Under the pieces are notes generated by a model. It searched no databases, had not been told where the DNA came from, and saw nothing but the letters and a program-made list of their open reading frames with translations. A stretch of DNA of 64,000 nucleotides from assembly GCF_003943465.1 (NCBI RefSeq), contig NZ_RJPR01000001.1, positions 385,071-449,070 of the forward strand. Direction: 5' to 3'. Position 1 is the stretch's first letter. Each line of letters starts with the position of its first letter. Positions 8,488-16,226 of the stretch are shown here, piece after piece. Origin of the DNA: Streptococcus cristatus (lineage in GTDB: Bacteria > Bacillota > Bacilli > Lactobacillales > Streptococcaceae). Position numbers and translations under genes: made by a program.

Positions 8488-8591
8488 TATACACATTGTC
8501 TAAAAATTTGATATAATAGATTATACACAATAAAAAAATTAAGGCAAGCAGAAAAATCTATTTTTGTACATCTTGTCTAATTTTGTATAAT
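8488..8591. promoter_or_regulatory. Divergent promoters and operator repeats between yhgE/pip and the tetR gene
   Basis: For the plus-strand gene, TTGTAC (8564-8569) and TATAAT (8586-8591) are 16 bp apart. For the minus-strand gene, TTGCCT and TATAAT (complement near 8521-8526) are also 16 bp apart. TTATACACA occurs at 8488-8496 and 8521-8529, an inverted TTGTATAA at 8583-8590, and TTGTCTAA at 8496-8503 and 8573-8580. Repeats overlap both -10 elements, as expected for TetR repression and autoregulation. Confidence 0.65.
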
Positions 8592-8614
8592 TCAATAACA
8601 AAGGAAAGATTGAA

Positions 8615-9145
8615 ATGACGGAAAGTAATAAACGTAAAAAAACCAAGGCCATCATTGAGAAAGCTATGGTTGACTTATTGCATCAAGAATCTTTTGACCA
8701 TATTACAACAGTCGAATTGGCGCGAGCTGCTGGCATCAGTCGCAGTAGCTTTTATACCCACTACAAGGATAAATATGATATGATTGAGCGCTATCAGCAA
8801 GGCCTCTTTCATCAACTAGAACACATCTTTGAACACAATCGAGAAGATGTTGCAGTCGCTATCACAGAGGTCTTTCAGTTCTTGACCCAAGAGCCTCTTC
8901 TGGCTGCTCTCTTGACGGAAAACGGTACTAGAGAAATTCAAAATTTCCTACGCCACAAGCTCCAATCCTTACTTTCCCAAATCCTACAAGAACGGTTTCG
9001 CAATAAAGCTTTCAATCAAATCGAAAAGGAATACGGCATCGTCTACCTCGTTAATGCCTTCTTTGGCGTCTACCAGATGTGGATCGCCCGAGGCAGTAAG
9101 GAAAGCCCTGAACAAATGGCCAATCTCCTTTTAAAGATGCTATAA
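8615..9145 (+). CDS. TetR/AcrR family transcriptional regulator
   Basis: A 176-aa regulator. The N-terminal helix-turn-helix (residues about 25-55) reads ITTVELARAAGISRSSFYTHYKDKYDMI, the signature of TetR proteins. The C-terminal ligand domain ends with VNAFFGVYQMWIARGSKESPEQMANLLL, the type of C-terminal half found in TetR regulators next to YhgE/Pip or drug-export genes. AAGGA precedes the ATG. It is divergent from the YhgE/Pip gene with shared operator repeats, so repression of that gene and of itself is likely. The inducer is unknown. Confidence 0.9.
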   Translation: MTESNKRKKTKAIIEKAMVDLLHQESFDHITTVELARAAGISRSSFYTHYKDKYDMIERYQQGLFHQLEHIFEHNREDVAVAITEVFQFLTQEPLLAALLTENGTREIQNFLRHKLQSLLSQILQERFRNKAFNQIEKEYGIVYLVNAFFGVYQMWIARGSKESPEQMANLLLKML

Positions 9146-9165
9146 AACTCAACAACTAATAAAGA

Positions 9166-9193
9166 CTGGGACAAGATATCCCAGCCTCTTTTT
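9166..9193 (+). terminator. Terminator of the tetR gene
   Basis: CTGGGA (9166-9171) with TCCCAG (9179-9184), then CCTCTTTTT. Confidence 0.75.
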
Positions 9194-9204
9194 GTTAATC
9201 GAAT

Positions 9205-9229
9205 AAAAAAGAAGCCGAAAACGGCTTCT
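9205..9229 (-). terminator. Terminator of rpsD
   Basis: AGAAGCCG (9210-9217) with CGGCTTCT (9222-9229). On the minus strand a T run follows (A run 9205-9210 on plus). Confidence 0.85.
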
Positions 9230-9249
9230 GAATAAATTTCCAATAGAAA

Positions 9250-9861
9250 TTAAAGCATCTTGTTGTAGAATTCAACGACAAGTGCTTCGTTGATTTCTGG
9301 GTTGATTTCATCGCGTTCTGGCAAGCGAGTCAATGAACCTTCTAATTTTTCAGCATCGAATGATACGAATGCTGGACGTCCAAGAGTAGCTTCTACTGCT
9401 TCAAGGATAGCTGGAACTTTCAATGATTTTTCGCGAACTGAGATCACTTGACCTGGAGTTACGCGGTATGATGGGATATCAACACGTTTGCCGTCAACAA
9501 GGATGTGACCGTGGTTTACGAATTGACGAGCTTGACGACGAGTAGTCGCAAGACCAAGACGGTAAACAACGTTATCCAAACGACGTTCCAAAAGAAGCAT
9601 GAAGTTGAAACCAAGGATTCCGCCTTTGATTTTTGTAGCTTGTACGAACAAGTTACGGAATTGTTTTTCACCTACACCGTAAGTGAAACGAAGTTTTTGT
9701 TTTTCAGCCAATTGCAAACCGTATTCTGACAATTTAGAACGGTTGTTTGGTCCGTGTTGTCCTGGTACGTAGTTACGACGTGCCAATTCTTTACCTGTAC
9801 CTGTAAGTGAAAGGCCAAGGCGACGAGCTTGTTTCCAAGATGGTCCTGTATAACGTGACAT
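9250..9861 (-). CDS. rpsD: 30S ribosomal protein S4
   Basis: 203 aa, the usual S4 length. The start [19 protein letters not shown], the VPGQHG loop and the S4 RNA-binding domain ([40 protein letters not shown], about residues 92-133) are all canonical. S4 nucleates 16S 5'-domain assembly and in Firmicutes represses its own synthesis. It is monocistronic. CAGGAGGACA precedes the ATG, and a structured leader of about 150 nt separates it from its promoter. Confidence 0.97.
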   Translation of the reverse strand: MSRYTGPSWKQARRLGLSLTGTGKELARRNYVPGQHGPNNRSKLSEYGLQLAEKQKLRFTYGVGEKQFRNLFVQATKIKGGILGFNFMLLLERRLDNVVYRLGLATTRRQARQFVNHGHILVDGKRVDIPSYRVTPGQVISVREKSLKVPAILEAVEATLGRPAFVSFDAEKLEGSLTRLPERDEINPEINEALVVEFYNKML

Positions 9862-10049
9862 GTGTATGTCCTCCTGATATAAATAATATTTCGGTGGAAA
9901 TAGTCACTTAGAAAGCCCTGATTCGTGCAGATGCCCTTCGCCTAAACAGCCAAGGTTACTTGTCATAAGACACCTGTTGACGAGCTTCATGCTTTCCTGC
10001 TGCTATTTCACACAAAGGCTATTGTACCATGAATACAGTCAAAAGTAAA
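9862..10049 (-). promoter_or_regulatory. rpsD promoter and structured leader (candidate S4 autoregulatory element)
   Basis: On the minus strand, TTTACT (10049-10044) and TACAAT (10026-10021) are 17 bp apart. The leader between the transcript start and the start codon is about 150 nt and folds with long-range helices: GAAATAG (10009-10003) with CTATTTC (9903-9897), and GAAAGC (9996-9991) with GCTTTC (9916-9911). S4 autoregulation through mRNA structure is known in bacteria; that this leader does it is inference. Confidence 0.55.
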
Positions 10050-10113
10050 GACTATTCTACAAAAAATCAAGCCCAGAGGCTTGATTAAAGTCATTTTTAG
10101 AAAACAAGGCAGC

Positions 10114-10836
10114 TTACAGCCCCAAAAGCTTCAAAATCTCCTGCTTGTATCGGAGCTTCTGCAGTTCCTTATCCTTGCTGTCTGACCAAGTCAGCTGGAG
10201 ATCTGCTACGATTTGTCCAGGCCGATTTTTCAGAATATAGATGCGGTCACTGAGAGCCAGAGCTTCCTCGATGCTATGAGTAATAAAGAGGGTCGTCAGA
10301 CCCAGCTTACGATGAATATCCAGATACCAAGTGTGTAGCTCCATCTTGGTCAACTCATCCAAGGCACTAAAGGCCTCGTCCAGAAGAAATAGCTTGTGAC
10401 CGAACATATAGGTCCGCAGCAGAGCCACGCGCTGCCGCATCCCCCCGCTCAGCTCATGTGGATACTTGTCTGCCACATCAAAGAGTCCGAACTCCTTCAA
10501 AATCTGAGTAGCTTGCTCCGTCGCTTCCTTTTTGGATACCTTTCGGATAAGCAGGGGCAAGATGACATTGCCCAGCACTGTCTTGTGCTCCAACAGCAAG
10601 TCCTTCTGCAGCATATAACTTACCCTGCCCTTGGGATTTTCCTGCCCGTCTAGGACAATCCTGCCCGACTGGACCTCCAAAATCCCAGCAATCAGATTAA
10701 AGAGGGTCGATTTCCCGACTCCACTAGGCCCCAAAATCGCTACGACCTGGCCTGTCTCTACCTCTAGGCTGATATCTTTCAAAATCTGCTGCTCATTATA
10801 AGCATAGCTTACATTTTCAAGTTTGATTTCTGTCAT
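10114..10836 (-). CDS. ABC transporter ATPase of a thiamine-precursor importer (ThiZ-like)
   Basis: A 240-aa ATP-binding subunit with Walker A GPSGVGKSTL (about residue 36), Q-loop MLQKDLLLEH, signature LSGGMRQRVAL, Walker B LFLLDEAFSALD and H-loop FITHS. It resembles the nitrate/taurine/thiamine-precursor ATPases (SsuB/TauB/ThiZ). It is last in a TPP-riboswitch-controlled operon with an NMT1/THI5-like binding protein and a permease, so it should energise uptake of an HMP or thiamine-like pyrimidine. The start overlaps the stop of the binding-protein gene by 1 nt. Confidence 0.88.
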   Translation of the reverse strand: MTEIKLENVSYAYNEQQILKDISLEVETGQVVAILGPSGVGKSTLFNLIAGILEVQSGRIVLDGQENPKGRVSYMLQKDLLLEHKTVLGNVILPLLIRKVSKKEATEQATQILKEFGLFDVADKYPHELSGGMRQRVALLRTYMFGHKLFLLDEAFSALDELTKMELHTWYLDIHRKLGLTTLFITHSIEEALALSDRIYILKNRPGQIVADLQLTWSDSKDKELQKLRYKQEILKLLGL

Positions 10837-11834
10837 TATTTTATATAATCGTTGCTAAATCCCTTGTCACTCAAGTCATTGTTCACGATGCCATTGTCCT
10901 TGGTCCATTTGTAAAAGGCATTCCAGCGGCTAGCCTCAAACTGACCCCACTTGTCCTTATCTGATGCATATTGCTCGGACAAATATTTTTGGGAAGCCAA
11001 GACAAAGTCTCGTTTGTTCTTCAGCTCTGGCGCATGCTTGATTAAAATATCCGCTGCTTCTTCAGGGTGCTCCATGGCATATTGATAGCCCTTCTTGATG
11101 GCTTGAAGAACCTTTTTCGCATCTTCTGGATTCTTCTTCAGATAGTCATTATTGGCAATGATGACTGGAGAATAATAGTCAAACTCCTTGACATAGTCCT
11201 TCATATAAAAGAAATTCGTGTCCATGCCCTGAGTCTTTGCCATGATACCGTCCCAACCATGATAAATCCAGGCTGCATCAAACAAGCCATTTTCAATCGG
11301 CGTAATAGAGTTGGAATCGTTGTTGGGAACCTTTTCCACCTCATCAAACTGACCGCCTTGGCTTTCGACCAAGGTTTTGAGCATGCCCAGCTCTACCGGA
11401 TCATTCCAAGTGCCGTATTTCTTGCCAGCCAGATCCTTAGGGCTTGTGATCCCTGCAGATTTCTTGGAAATAATGCCCGAAGTATTATGCTCTACAATAG
11501 CCGCGACAGCTGTGATTTCTGCCCCCTTATCCAGTTTTTTAGCCATGGAGTCCTGGAAGTAAATACCAAAAGGTGCCTTGCCATTGATAATCAGATCCGA
11601 ACTGCTATCTTCAGGCGGCAACTTGATATCCACATCCACGCCTGCTTCCTTGAAGTAGCCCTTTTCCTGAGCTACATAAAGGCCGGTATGGTTGGTGTTA
11701 GGTGACCAGTCTAGGATAAAATCAATCTTTTTATCCTTACTAGCAGACTCTGAGCCTGACTTACCACAAGCCGCTAGGCCAAAGATTGACACGGCAGCCA
11801 AACCTGCCAACAACATTTTATAAGTTTTTTTCAT
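10836..11834 (-). CDS. NMT1/THI5-like substrate-binding lipoprotein (thiamine precursor ABC transporter)
   Basis: A 332-aa lipoprotein. The signal peptide has lipobox GLAAC (Cys23), and the mature part starts GKSGSES. The core begins IDFILDWSPNTNHTGLYVAQEKGYFKEAGVDVDI, the hallmark of THI5/NMT1-like pyrimidine-binding proteins (ThiY/TauA fold). Family members bind HMP-type thiamine precursors; the TPP riboswitch upstream agrees with this. The ATG at 11834 follows AAGAGGATTATA. Which pyrimidine is bound cannot be read from the sequence. Confidence 0.9.
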   Translation of the reverse strand: MKKTYKMLLAGLAAVSIFGLAACGKSGSESASKDKKIDFILDWSPNTNHTGLYVAQEKGYFKEAGVDVDIKLPPEDSSSDLIINGKAPFGIYFQDSMAKKLDKGAEITAVAAIVEHNTSGIISKKSAGITSPKDLAGKKYGTWNDPVELGMLKTLVESQGGQFDEVEKVPNNDSNSITPIENGLFDAAWIYHGWDGIMAKTQGMDTNFFYMKDYVKEFDYYSPVIIANNDYLKKNPEDAKKVLQAIKKGYQYAMEHPEEAADILIKHAPELKNKRDFVLASQKYLSEQYASDKDKWGQFEASRWNAFYKWTKDNGIVNNDLSDKGFSNDYIK

Positions 11835-11876
11835 TATAATCCTCTTTTCTTTTTTGGAAATAGCAGAGCTGAGCTC

Positions 11877-12629
11877 TTATTTCCATTTAATGACATATTT
11901 TTCACTGACAGCCACCAGCTTCATCCCCAGCAGGCTGATAACCGAAACCAATATGATAATAGCAAACATAGTATCGTACTGGAAAAGTTTCTTGGACTGA
12001 ATCATATAAACACCCAAGCCTTCGAAACCGCCCAGCCATTCAGAAACCACGGTCGTGATAAAGGCATAGGAAACACTGACGCGCAAGCCCGCATAGAAAT
12101 AGGGAAGACTGGCTGGAATCTTAAAATGCCAGAGAATCTGCCAGCGATTGGCCTGCATAAGCTCAAAGAGAGTCAGAGTATCCCTATCACAATGCCGAAA
12201 ACCGTCCAGAATACTGACGATAATCGGAAAAGTCGTCGTTAGAATAATGAGTACAATCTTAGGCAAAATCCCATAACCCAGCCAGAGAACCAGAATTGGC
12301 GCCAAAGCAATGGTCGGAATCGTCTGCACCACGACCATCATAGGGTAAATCAAATCATTGAGCCAGCTCATGCTGTCCATGAGCACAGCTAGTATACAGG
12401 CCAAGATGACACCCAAGACTAACCCCAGCAAGGCTACTTTTAAGGTGGCCCAGCTATGACTTGCTAGAAAGCTCGCATCTCTGATAAAGGCCTGACCGAT
12501 TTCCAGAGGCGTCGGCAGGATAAACTTGGGCAAGAGCTTGAGCCAGCCCATGACCTGCCAGATGACAAGGATTCCCAGCATCCCCAAAAGGCTAATCTGC
12601 TGCCGCAGGATATTTTTCAAGTTTTTCAT
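11877..12629 (-). CDS. ABC transporter permease (ThiX-like, BPD family)
   Basis: A 250-aa permease with six hydrophobic segments (for example LLGMLGILVIWQVMGWL, VALLGLVLGVILACILAVLM, ALAPILVLWLGYGI). The binding-protein-dependent transport motif is in the region ending LFELMQANRWQILWHFKIPASLPYFYAGL (the EAA loop that contacts the ATPase). The upstream codon at 12632 is TTG, so I choose the ATG at 12629. The gene overlaps the 3' end of the thiamine-binding protein gene by 38 nt, a sign of tight coupling. Confidence 0.9.
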   Translation of the reverse strand: MKNLKNILRQQISLLGMLGILVIWQVMGWLKLLPKFILPTPLEIGQAFIRDASFLASHSWATLKVALLGLVLGVILACILAVLMDSMSWLNDLIYPMMVVVQTIPTIALAPILVLWLGYGILPKIVLIILTTTFPIIVSILDGFRHCDRDTLTLFELMQANRWQILWHFKIPASLPYFYAGLRVSVSYAFITTVVSEWLGGFEGLGVYMIQSKKLFQYDTMFAIIILVSVISLLGMKLVAVSEKYVIKWK

Positions 12630-12882
12630 CAATACTTAAAATCTTTCCATAGTTTATTTTCACATTAGCAAAAACATTGTCTGCCTGAGTGCCTGCAAGC
12701 TCAATCGCCTGCTGCAGAATAGGAAATAAGGTCTCCCATTCCCCTTCTAGAACGGTCTCAAAAGGCGTCACGACCATCTTCACTGGCTGTTTTTGCAAAA
12801 ACTCAATTACTTCCTCTATGACTGCCAAACGATTCACATCATGTGACAAAGGAAGAATTTGTAAAGCGATACTGGCTTTCAT
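12592..12882 (-). CDS. Thiamine-binding (YkoF/MTH1187-like) protein
   Basis: A 96-aa protein with a single ferredoxin-like domain of the thiamine-binding family. It starts MKASIALQILPLS and contains VEEVIEFLQKQPVKMVVTPFETVLEGEWE and an Asn/Asp-rich end, the pattern of MTH1187/YkoF half-domains. YkoF binds thiamine or HMP in B. subtilis. It is first gene behind the TPP riboswitch, with AAGGAGGTGAAGAG before the ATG. It may buffer or deliver the imported pyrimidine; that role is inference. Confidence 0.85.
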   Translation of the reverse strand: MKASIALQILPLSHDVNRLAVIEEVIEFLQKQPVKMVVTPFETVLEGEWETLFPILQQAIELAGTQADNVFANVKINYGKILSIDEKLEKYPAAAD

Positions 12883-13014
12883 CTCTTCACCTCCTTACTT
12901 TCATGCTTCATCTGAGAATAATGTATGCAGATAGGATTAAAATTCACAAGAAAATAACTTGGTTTTTAAACAAAAAGACAGCGAGCTCCCTTTATAAACA
13001 CCTTGCTTTCCATA

Positions 13015-13047
13015 CAAAAACACCTTCTCCAATATGGAAAAGGTGTT
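13015..13047 (-). terminator. Expression-platform terminator of the TPP riboswitch
   Basis: On the minus strand, AACACCTTTTCC (13047-13036) pairs with GGAGAAGGTGTT (13030-13019), with a run of T after it. It lies between the THI element and the first gene of the transporter operon, so TPP binding probably causes premature termination. Confidence 0.85.
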
Positions 13048-13117
13048 GCATGCATCAGTAAACTAACTTGGCGAATAACTCGCCGTTTTAGCAAAACCAC
13101 AAGGTCTTTACAAATAC

Positions 13118-13197
<80 letters not shown>

Positions 13198-13289
13198 ATA
13201 GGATTATGATAACGCAATCATCAGCAAATGTCAAGATTGGAGCTTGGACTCACTACTTTTCAACTACAAGTGAATCAAACGATCATCAA

Positions 13290-13922
13290 TCAGGCAAACT
13301 CTCCTTTCGCAGCCAACAAAGACTCCATAGCCCTGATATTCTCTGACTCACTTGTGGATAAGATGGTTTCAAAACCCAGTTCAGCTGCCGTATCCAAGTT
13401 AGCTTGAATGTCATCACTAAAGACTGACTCTGTCGGATCAAGACTATACTTTTTTAGTAGCTTTTGATAAATCTCTAGCTCTGGCTTGACAACCCCGACT
13501 TCTGAGGAAAGGATATAGCCCGACAGCAGTGGAAAGATGGGCAGCAAACCAGCTTTTTCAATACGGTAAAAAATCTCGCAAGTAGTTGACAGGATGTAAA
13601 TGCGATAACCTTGATTAGCCCATAGTCGAATCTTTTCCTGTAAACCACTGTAAACCTCTACAACCTCATACCAATTGTAGAAGATATTCTGAACAGCAGG
13701 ATGGTAGGAGTCATCCAGCTGAGCTAGCACTTCGTCACAGGCTTCTTTCAAGCTCAACTCTCCCTTGTCTGTTTGATGCCAGACACCCGAATCAAAAATA
13801 GCCTGTCTAAGAATCTGTCGACGCTCTTTCTCAGGTTCGAAAGTGGTCAAAATTTTCTCAGAATTCCATTCAATCAAGACATTTCCTAAGTCAAAAACCA
13901 AATTTTTTATCATTTCTTTCAC
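13290..13922 (-). CDS. HAD-superfamily hydrolase (class IA)
   Basis: A 210-aa HAD phosphatase-like protein. Motif I is LVFDLGNVLIEW, where the second catalytic Asp is again Gly as in the YihX/GpH-like group. The motif II region is YILSTTCEIF, the motif III lysine is in GVVKPELEIYQKLL, and motif IV is SVFSDDIQANLDTAAELGF. The ORF opens with GTG at 13922; an in-frame ATG at 13913 (MIKNLVFDLG) is the more conventional start, and the ribosome site does not decide between them. It is not obviously in an operon. Confidence 0.85.
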   Translation of the reverse strand: MKEMIKNLVFDLGNVLIEWNSEKILTTFEPEKERRQILRQAIFDSGVWHQTDKGELSLKEACDEVLAQLDDSYHPAVQNIFYNWYEVVEVYSGLQEKIRLWANQGYRIYILSTTCEIFYRIEKAGLLPIFPLLSGYILSSEVGVVKPELEIYQKLLKKYSLDPTESVFSDDIQANLDTAAELGFETILSTSESENIRAMESLLAAKGEFA

Positions 13923-14051
13923 CAGCCCTTTCTCTATATGTAGGAGCTTTTGTAAGTTCTAGCTCATGCCATTGCAAATCCACCATTCGGCTGATCTTCA
14001 CCATCCTTGGTATGGAATATTTAGGCTAAGAAAAATCCCAGAAATGAACTG

Positions 14052-14085
14052 TTCCTAAAAGTTGGGTTTTACCCAACTCTAGGAA
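14052..14085 (-). terminator. Two-tier hairpin downstream of veg (possible terminator)
   Basis: TTCCTA (14052-14057) with TAGGAA (14080-14085), and inside it AGTTGGGT (14060-14067) with ACCCAACT (14071-14078). It lies just past veg, the last gene of the gdpP-rplI-dnaB-veg run, but has no T run on the minus strand. Termination or mRNA protection are both possible. The rest of 13923-14117 shows nothing. Confidence 0.45.
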
Positions 14086-14117
14086 GCAATACAAAGTTCT
14101 GGAATCACCTATTATTC

Positions 14118-14390
14118 TTAGTCAAAATAGCGAATTAAATTTTTCTCTGTCAAAATATCTGAGTAAGTATAGGACTCCACATAGGTGTTGGCAATTTCAC
14201 CCGGCTGCCCCCCTTCATTTTCATACTCAACGATAAATAGAGAAGGATAAACTTCAATCAAACGACCTTGTTTACTTTTTTGGCGCTTACGGCCATTTTC
14301 CAAGGTCATCTCTACCATTTGCCCCTCGTGAGCCTTGATGTCCTCCTTGATTTTCTTCATTTTTGCTACATCTGTAAATGCATCACTCAT
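14118..14390 (-). CDS. veg: Veg family protein
   Basis: A 90-aa protein starting MSDAFTDVAKMKKIKEDIKAHEG with GQMVEMTLENGRKRQKSKQGRLIEVYPSLFIVEY, diagnostic of Veg, a small SH3/Sm-like protein. In B. subtilis Veg affects biofilm matrix gene expression; its streptococcal role is unknown. The gene starts 1 nt beyond the dnaB stop, with AGAGAGGAT inside the dnaB end as ribosome site, so it is probably co-translated with the helicase gene. Confidence 0.9.
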   Translation of the reverse strand: MSDAFTDVAKMKKIKEDIKAHEGQMVEMTLENGRKRQKSKQGRLIEVYPSLFIVEYENEGGQPGEIANTYVESYTYSDILTEKNLIRYFD

Positions 14391-14391
14391 A

Positions 14392-15747
14392 CTATATATC
14401 CTCTCTTTTAGAAATACTTGAAAATTTATTATATTCTTTTTGGAAAATCAGCTCAACCGTACCACGCGCCCCGCTACGGTTTTTCTCAATAATGACTTCA
14501 ACCTTGTTGTTAGGAATTCCTTCCTCTTCCTCACCGGCCCGTTCATAATAGTCGTCTCGGTAAAGAAAGGCTACGATATCCGCATCCTGCTCGATAGACC
14601 CAGACTCCCGAATATCAGACAGTACTGGGCGCTTGTCCTGCCGTTGCTCCACGCCACGCGAGAGCTGACTCAGCGCAATAACCGGCACCTTGAGCTCCTT
14701 CGCCAAAATCTTAAGCTGGCGGGAAATTTCCGAAACTTCCTGCTGGCGGTTTTCACGACCCGTTCCTGTAATCAGCTGCAGGTAGTCAATCAAAATCAGA
14801 CCAAGATTCCCTGTCTCCTGAGACAACTTGCGAGCTCGCGAACGAATCTCCGTAATCCGAATCCCCGGCGTATCATCGATATAAATACTCGCATTAGCCA
14901 GATTCGCTGTCGCAATGGTATATTTCTGCCACTCTTCATCTGTCAATTGCCCTGTACGAATGGAATGAGAGTTAATCACTCCCTCTGAGGCCAGCATCCG
15001 GTCCACCAGACTCTCGGCCCCCATTTCTAGGGAGAAGATAGCCACTGTCTTATCCAGCTTGGTCCCGATATTCTGGGCGATATTGAGGGCAAAGGCCGTC
15101 TTTCCGACCGCAGGGCGAGCAGCTAGGATGATTAACTCTTCTTCGTGCAAGCCTGTCGTCATCTTATCCAACTCACGGTAACCCGTCGCAATCCCCGTAA
15201 TATCAGTAGTTTGCTGAGAACGGGCTTCTAGATTAGCAAAGTTAAGATTTAGAATATCTTGAATATTTTTAAACCCACTGCGGCTGGCTGTTTCACTGAC
15301 ATCAATCAAGGCCTTTTCCGCACCCGCAATGATTTCCTCGGATGGTCTTTCCCCATCATAGGCTTGATTGATGGATTCTGTCAAGCGTGAAATCAAGCGG
15401 CGTAAGATTGCTTTTTCAGAAACGATCTTGGCATAGTACTCTGCATTGGCAGAAGTCGGCACAGAATTAACGACCTCCACCAGATAGCTCAAACCACCAA
15501 TATTCTGCAAGTCTCCTTGGCTATCCAAAATATTGCGAACGGTGGTCGCATCGATAGCATCCCCACGATCCGCCAAGTCAATCATGGCCTTAAAAATCAG
15601 CCGATGGGCATATTTAAAGAAATCCCCAGGCTCAATATATTCACGGACAAAGACCAGTTTGCTCTCATCGATGAAAATGGCCCCTAGTACAGACTGTTCT
15701 GCTAAAATATCTTGAGGCTGAGCTCGCAACTCATCAATCTCTGCCAT
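14392..15747 (-). CDS. dnaB: Replicative DNA helicase DnaB
   Basis: A 451-aa hexameric 5'-3' helicase (called DnaC in Bacillus). The N-terminal domain begins QPQDILAEQSVLGAIF. The RecA-like domain has Walker A AARPAVGKTAFALNIA (about residue 210), Walker B LGLILIDYLQLITG, the LSQLSRGVEQR loop and a C-terminal arginine finger region (KNRSGARG). It moves with the fork and recruits primase. RBS AAGGAAGG. It lies in a run rplI-dnaB-veg as in other streptococci. Confidence 0.97.
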   Translation of the reverse strand: MAEIDELRAQPQDILAEQSVLGAIFIDESKLVFVREYIEPGDFFKYAHRLIFKAMIDLADRGDAIDATTVRNILDSQGDLQNIGGLSYLVEVVNSVPTSANAEYYAKIVSEKAILRRLISRLTESINQAYDGERPSEEIIAGAEKALIDVSETASRSGFKNIQDILNLNFANLEARSQQTTDITGIATGYRELDKMTTGLHEEELIILAARPAVGKTAFALNIAQNIGTKLDKTVAIFSLEMGAESLVDRMLASEGVINSHSIRTGQLTDEEWQKYTIATANLANASIYIDDTPGIRITEIRSRARKLSQETGNLGLILIDYLQLITGTGRENRQQEVSEISRQLKILAKELKVPVIALSQLSRGVEQRQDKRPVLSDIRESGSIEQDADIVAFLYRDDYYERAGEEEEGIPNNKVEVIIEKNRSGARGTVELIFQKEYNKFSSISKREDI

Positions 15748-15772
15748 AGGTGAATCCTTCCTTTAATCCTTT

Positions 15773-16225
15773 TTACCCTTCCGTAACTCGCAGGCGAATC
15801 ACACTTGTCACATCTTGGTAAATCTTTACAGGAACATCAATCAAACCAATCGAACGAATGGGAGAATCAACCTTGATATTCCGTTTGTCAATTTTTAGAC
15901 CAAATTGCTTTTGTAGTTCATCAGCAATTTTTTTATTAGTAATCGAACCGAAAGTCCGTCCGTCTGGGCCGACCTTCTCTGTAAAAGCAACAACTGTTGC
16001 TTCTTCTTCTAACTTAGCCTTAATAGCTTGAGCTTCTGCCACCATCTCTGCGTGAGCCTTTTCCTGAGATTTTTGCTTTCCTCTCAACTCACCGATAGCT
16101 TGTGCATTGGCTTCCTTAGCCAGATTTTTCTTAATCAGGAAATTTTGAGCATAGCCAGTAGGCACTTCCTTGATTTCCCCTTTTTTCCCTTTTCCTTTTA
16201 CATCCTCTAAAAAAATAACTTTCAT
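15773..16225 (-). CDS. rplI: 50S ribosomal protein L9
   Basis: A 150-aa protein with the L9 N-terminal domain [36 protein letters not shown], a long connecting helix rich in Lys, Glu and Ala, and the C-terminal domain with [27 protein letters not shown]9 binds 23S domain V near the L1 stalk. It begins 1 nt after the gdpP stop region and is followed by dnaB, so it is part of the gdpP-rplI-dnaB operon. AAAAGGAG precedes the ATG. Confidence 0.97.
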   Translation of the reverse strand: MKVIFLEDVKGKGKKGEIKEVPTGYAQNFLIKKNLAKEANAQAIGELRGKQKSQEKAHAEMVAEAQAIKAKLEEEATVVAFTEKVGPDGRTFGSITNKKIADELQKQFGLKIDKRNIKVDSPIRSIGLIDVPVKIYQDVTSVIRLRVTEG

Positions 16226-16226
16226 T

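Noticed and set aside
11067..11705. Plus-strand ORF of 212 codons opposite the THI5-like lipoprotein gene
   Set aside because: It is antisense to a well-supported gene, has no family match and no ribosome site.
14440..14988. Plus-strand ORF of 182 codons opposite dnaB
   Set aside because: Antisense to dnaB; composition typical of a shadow frame.
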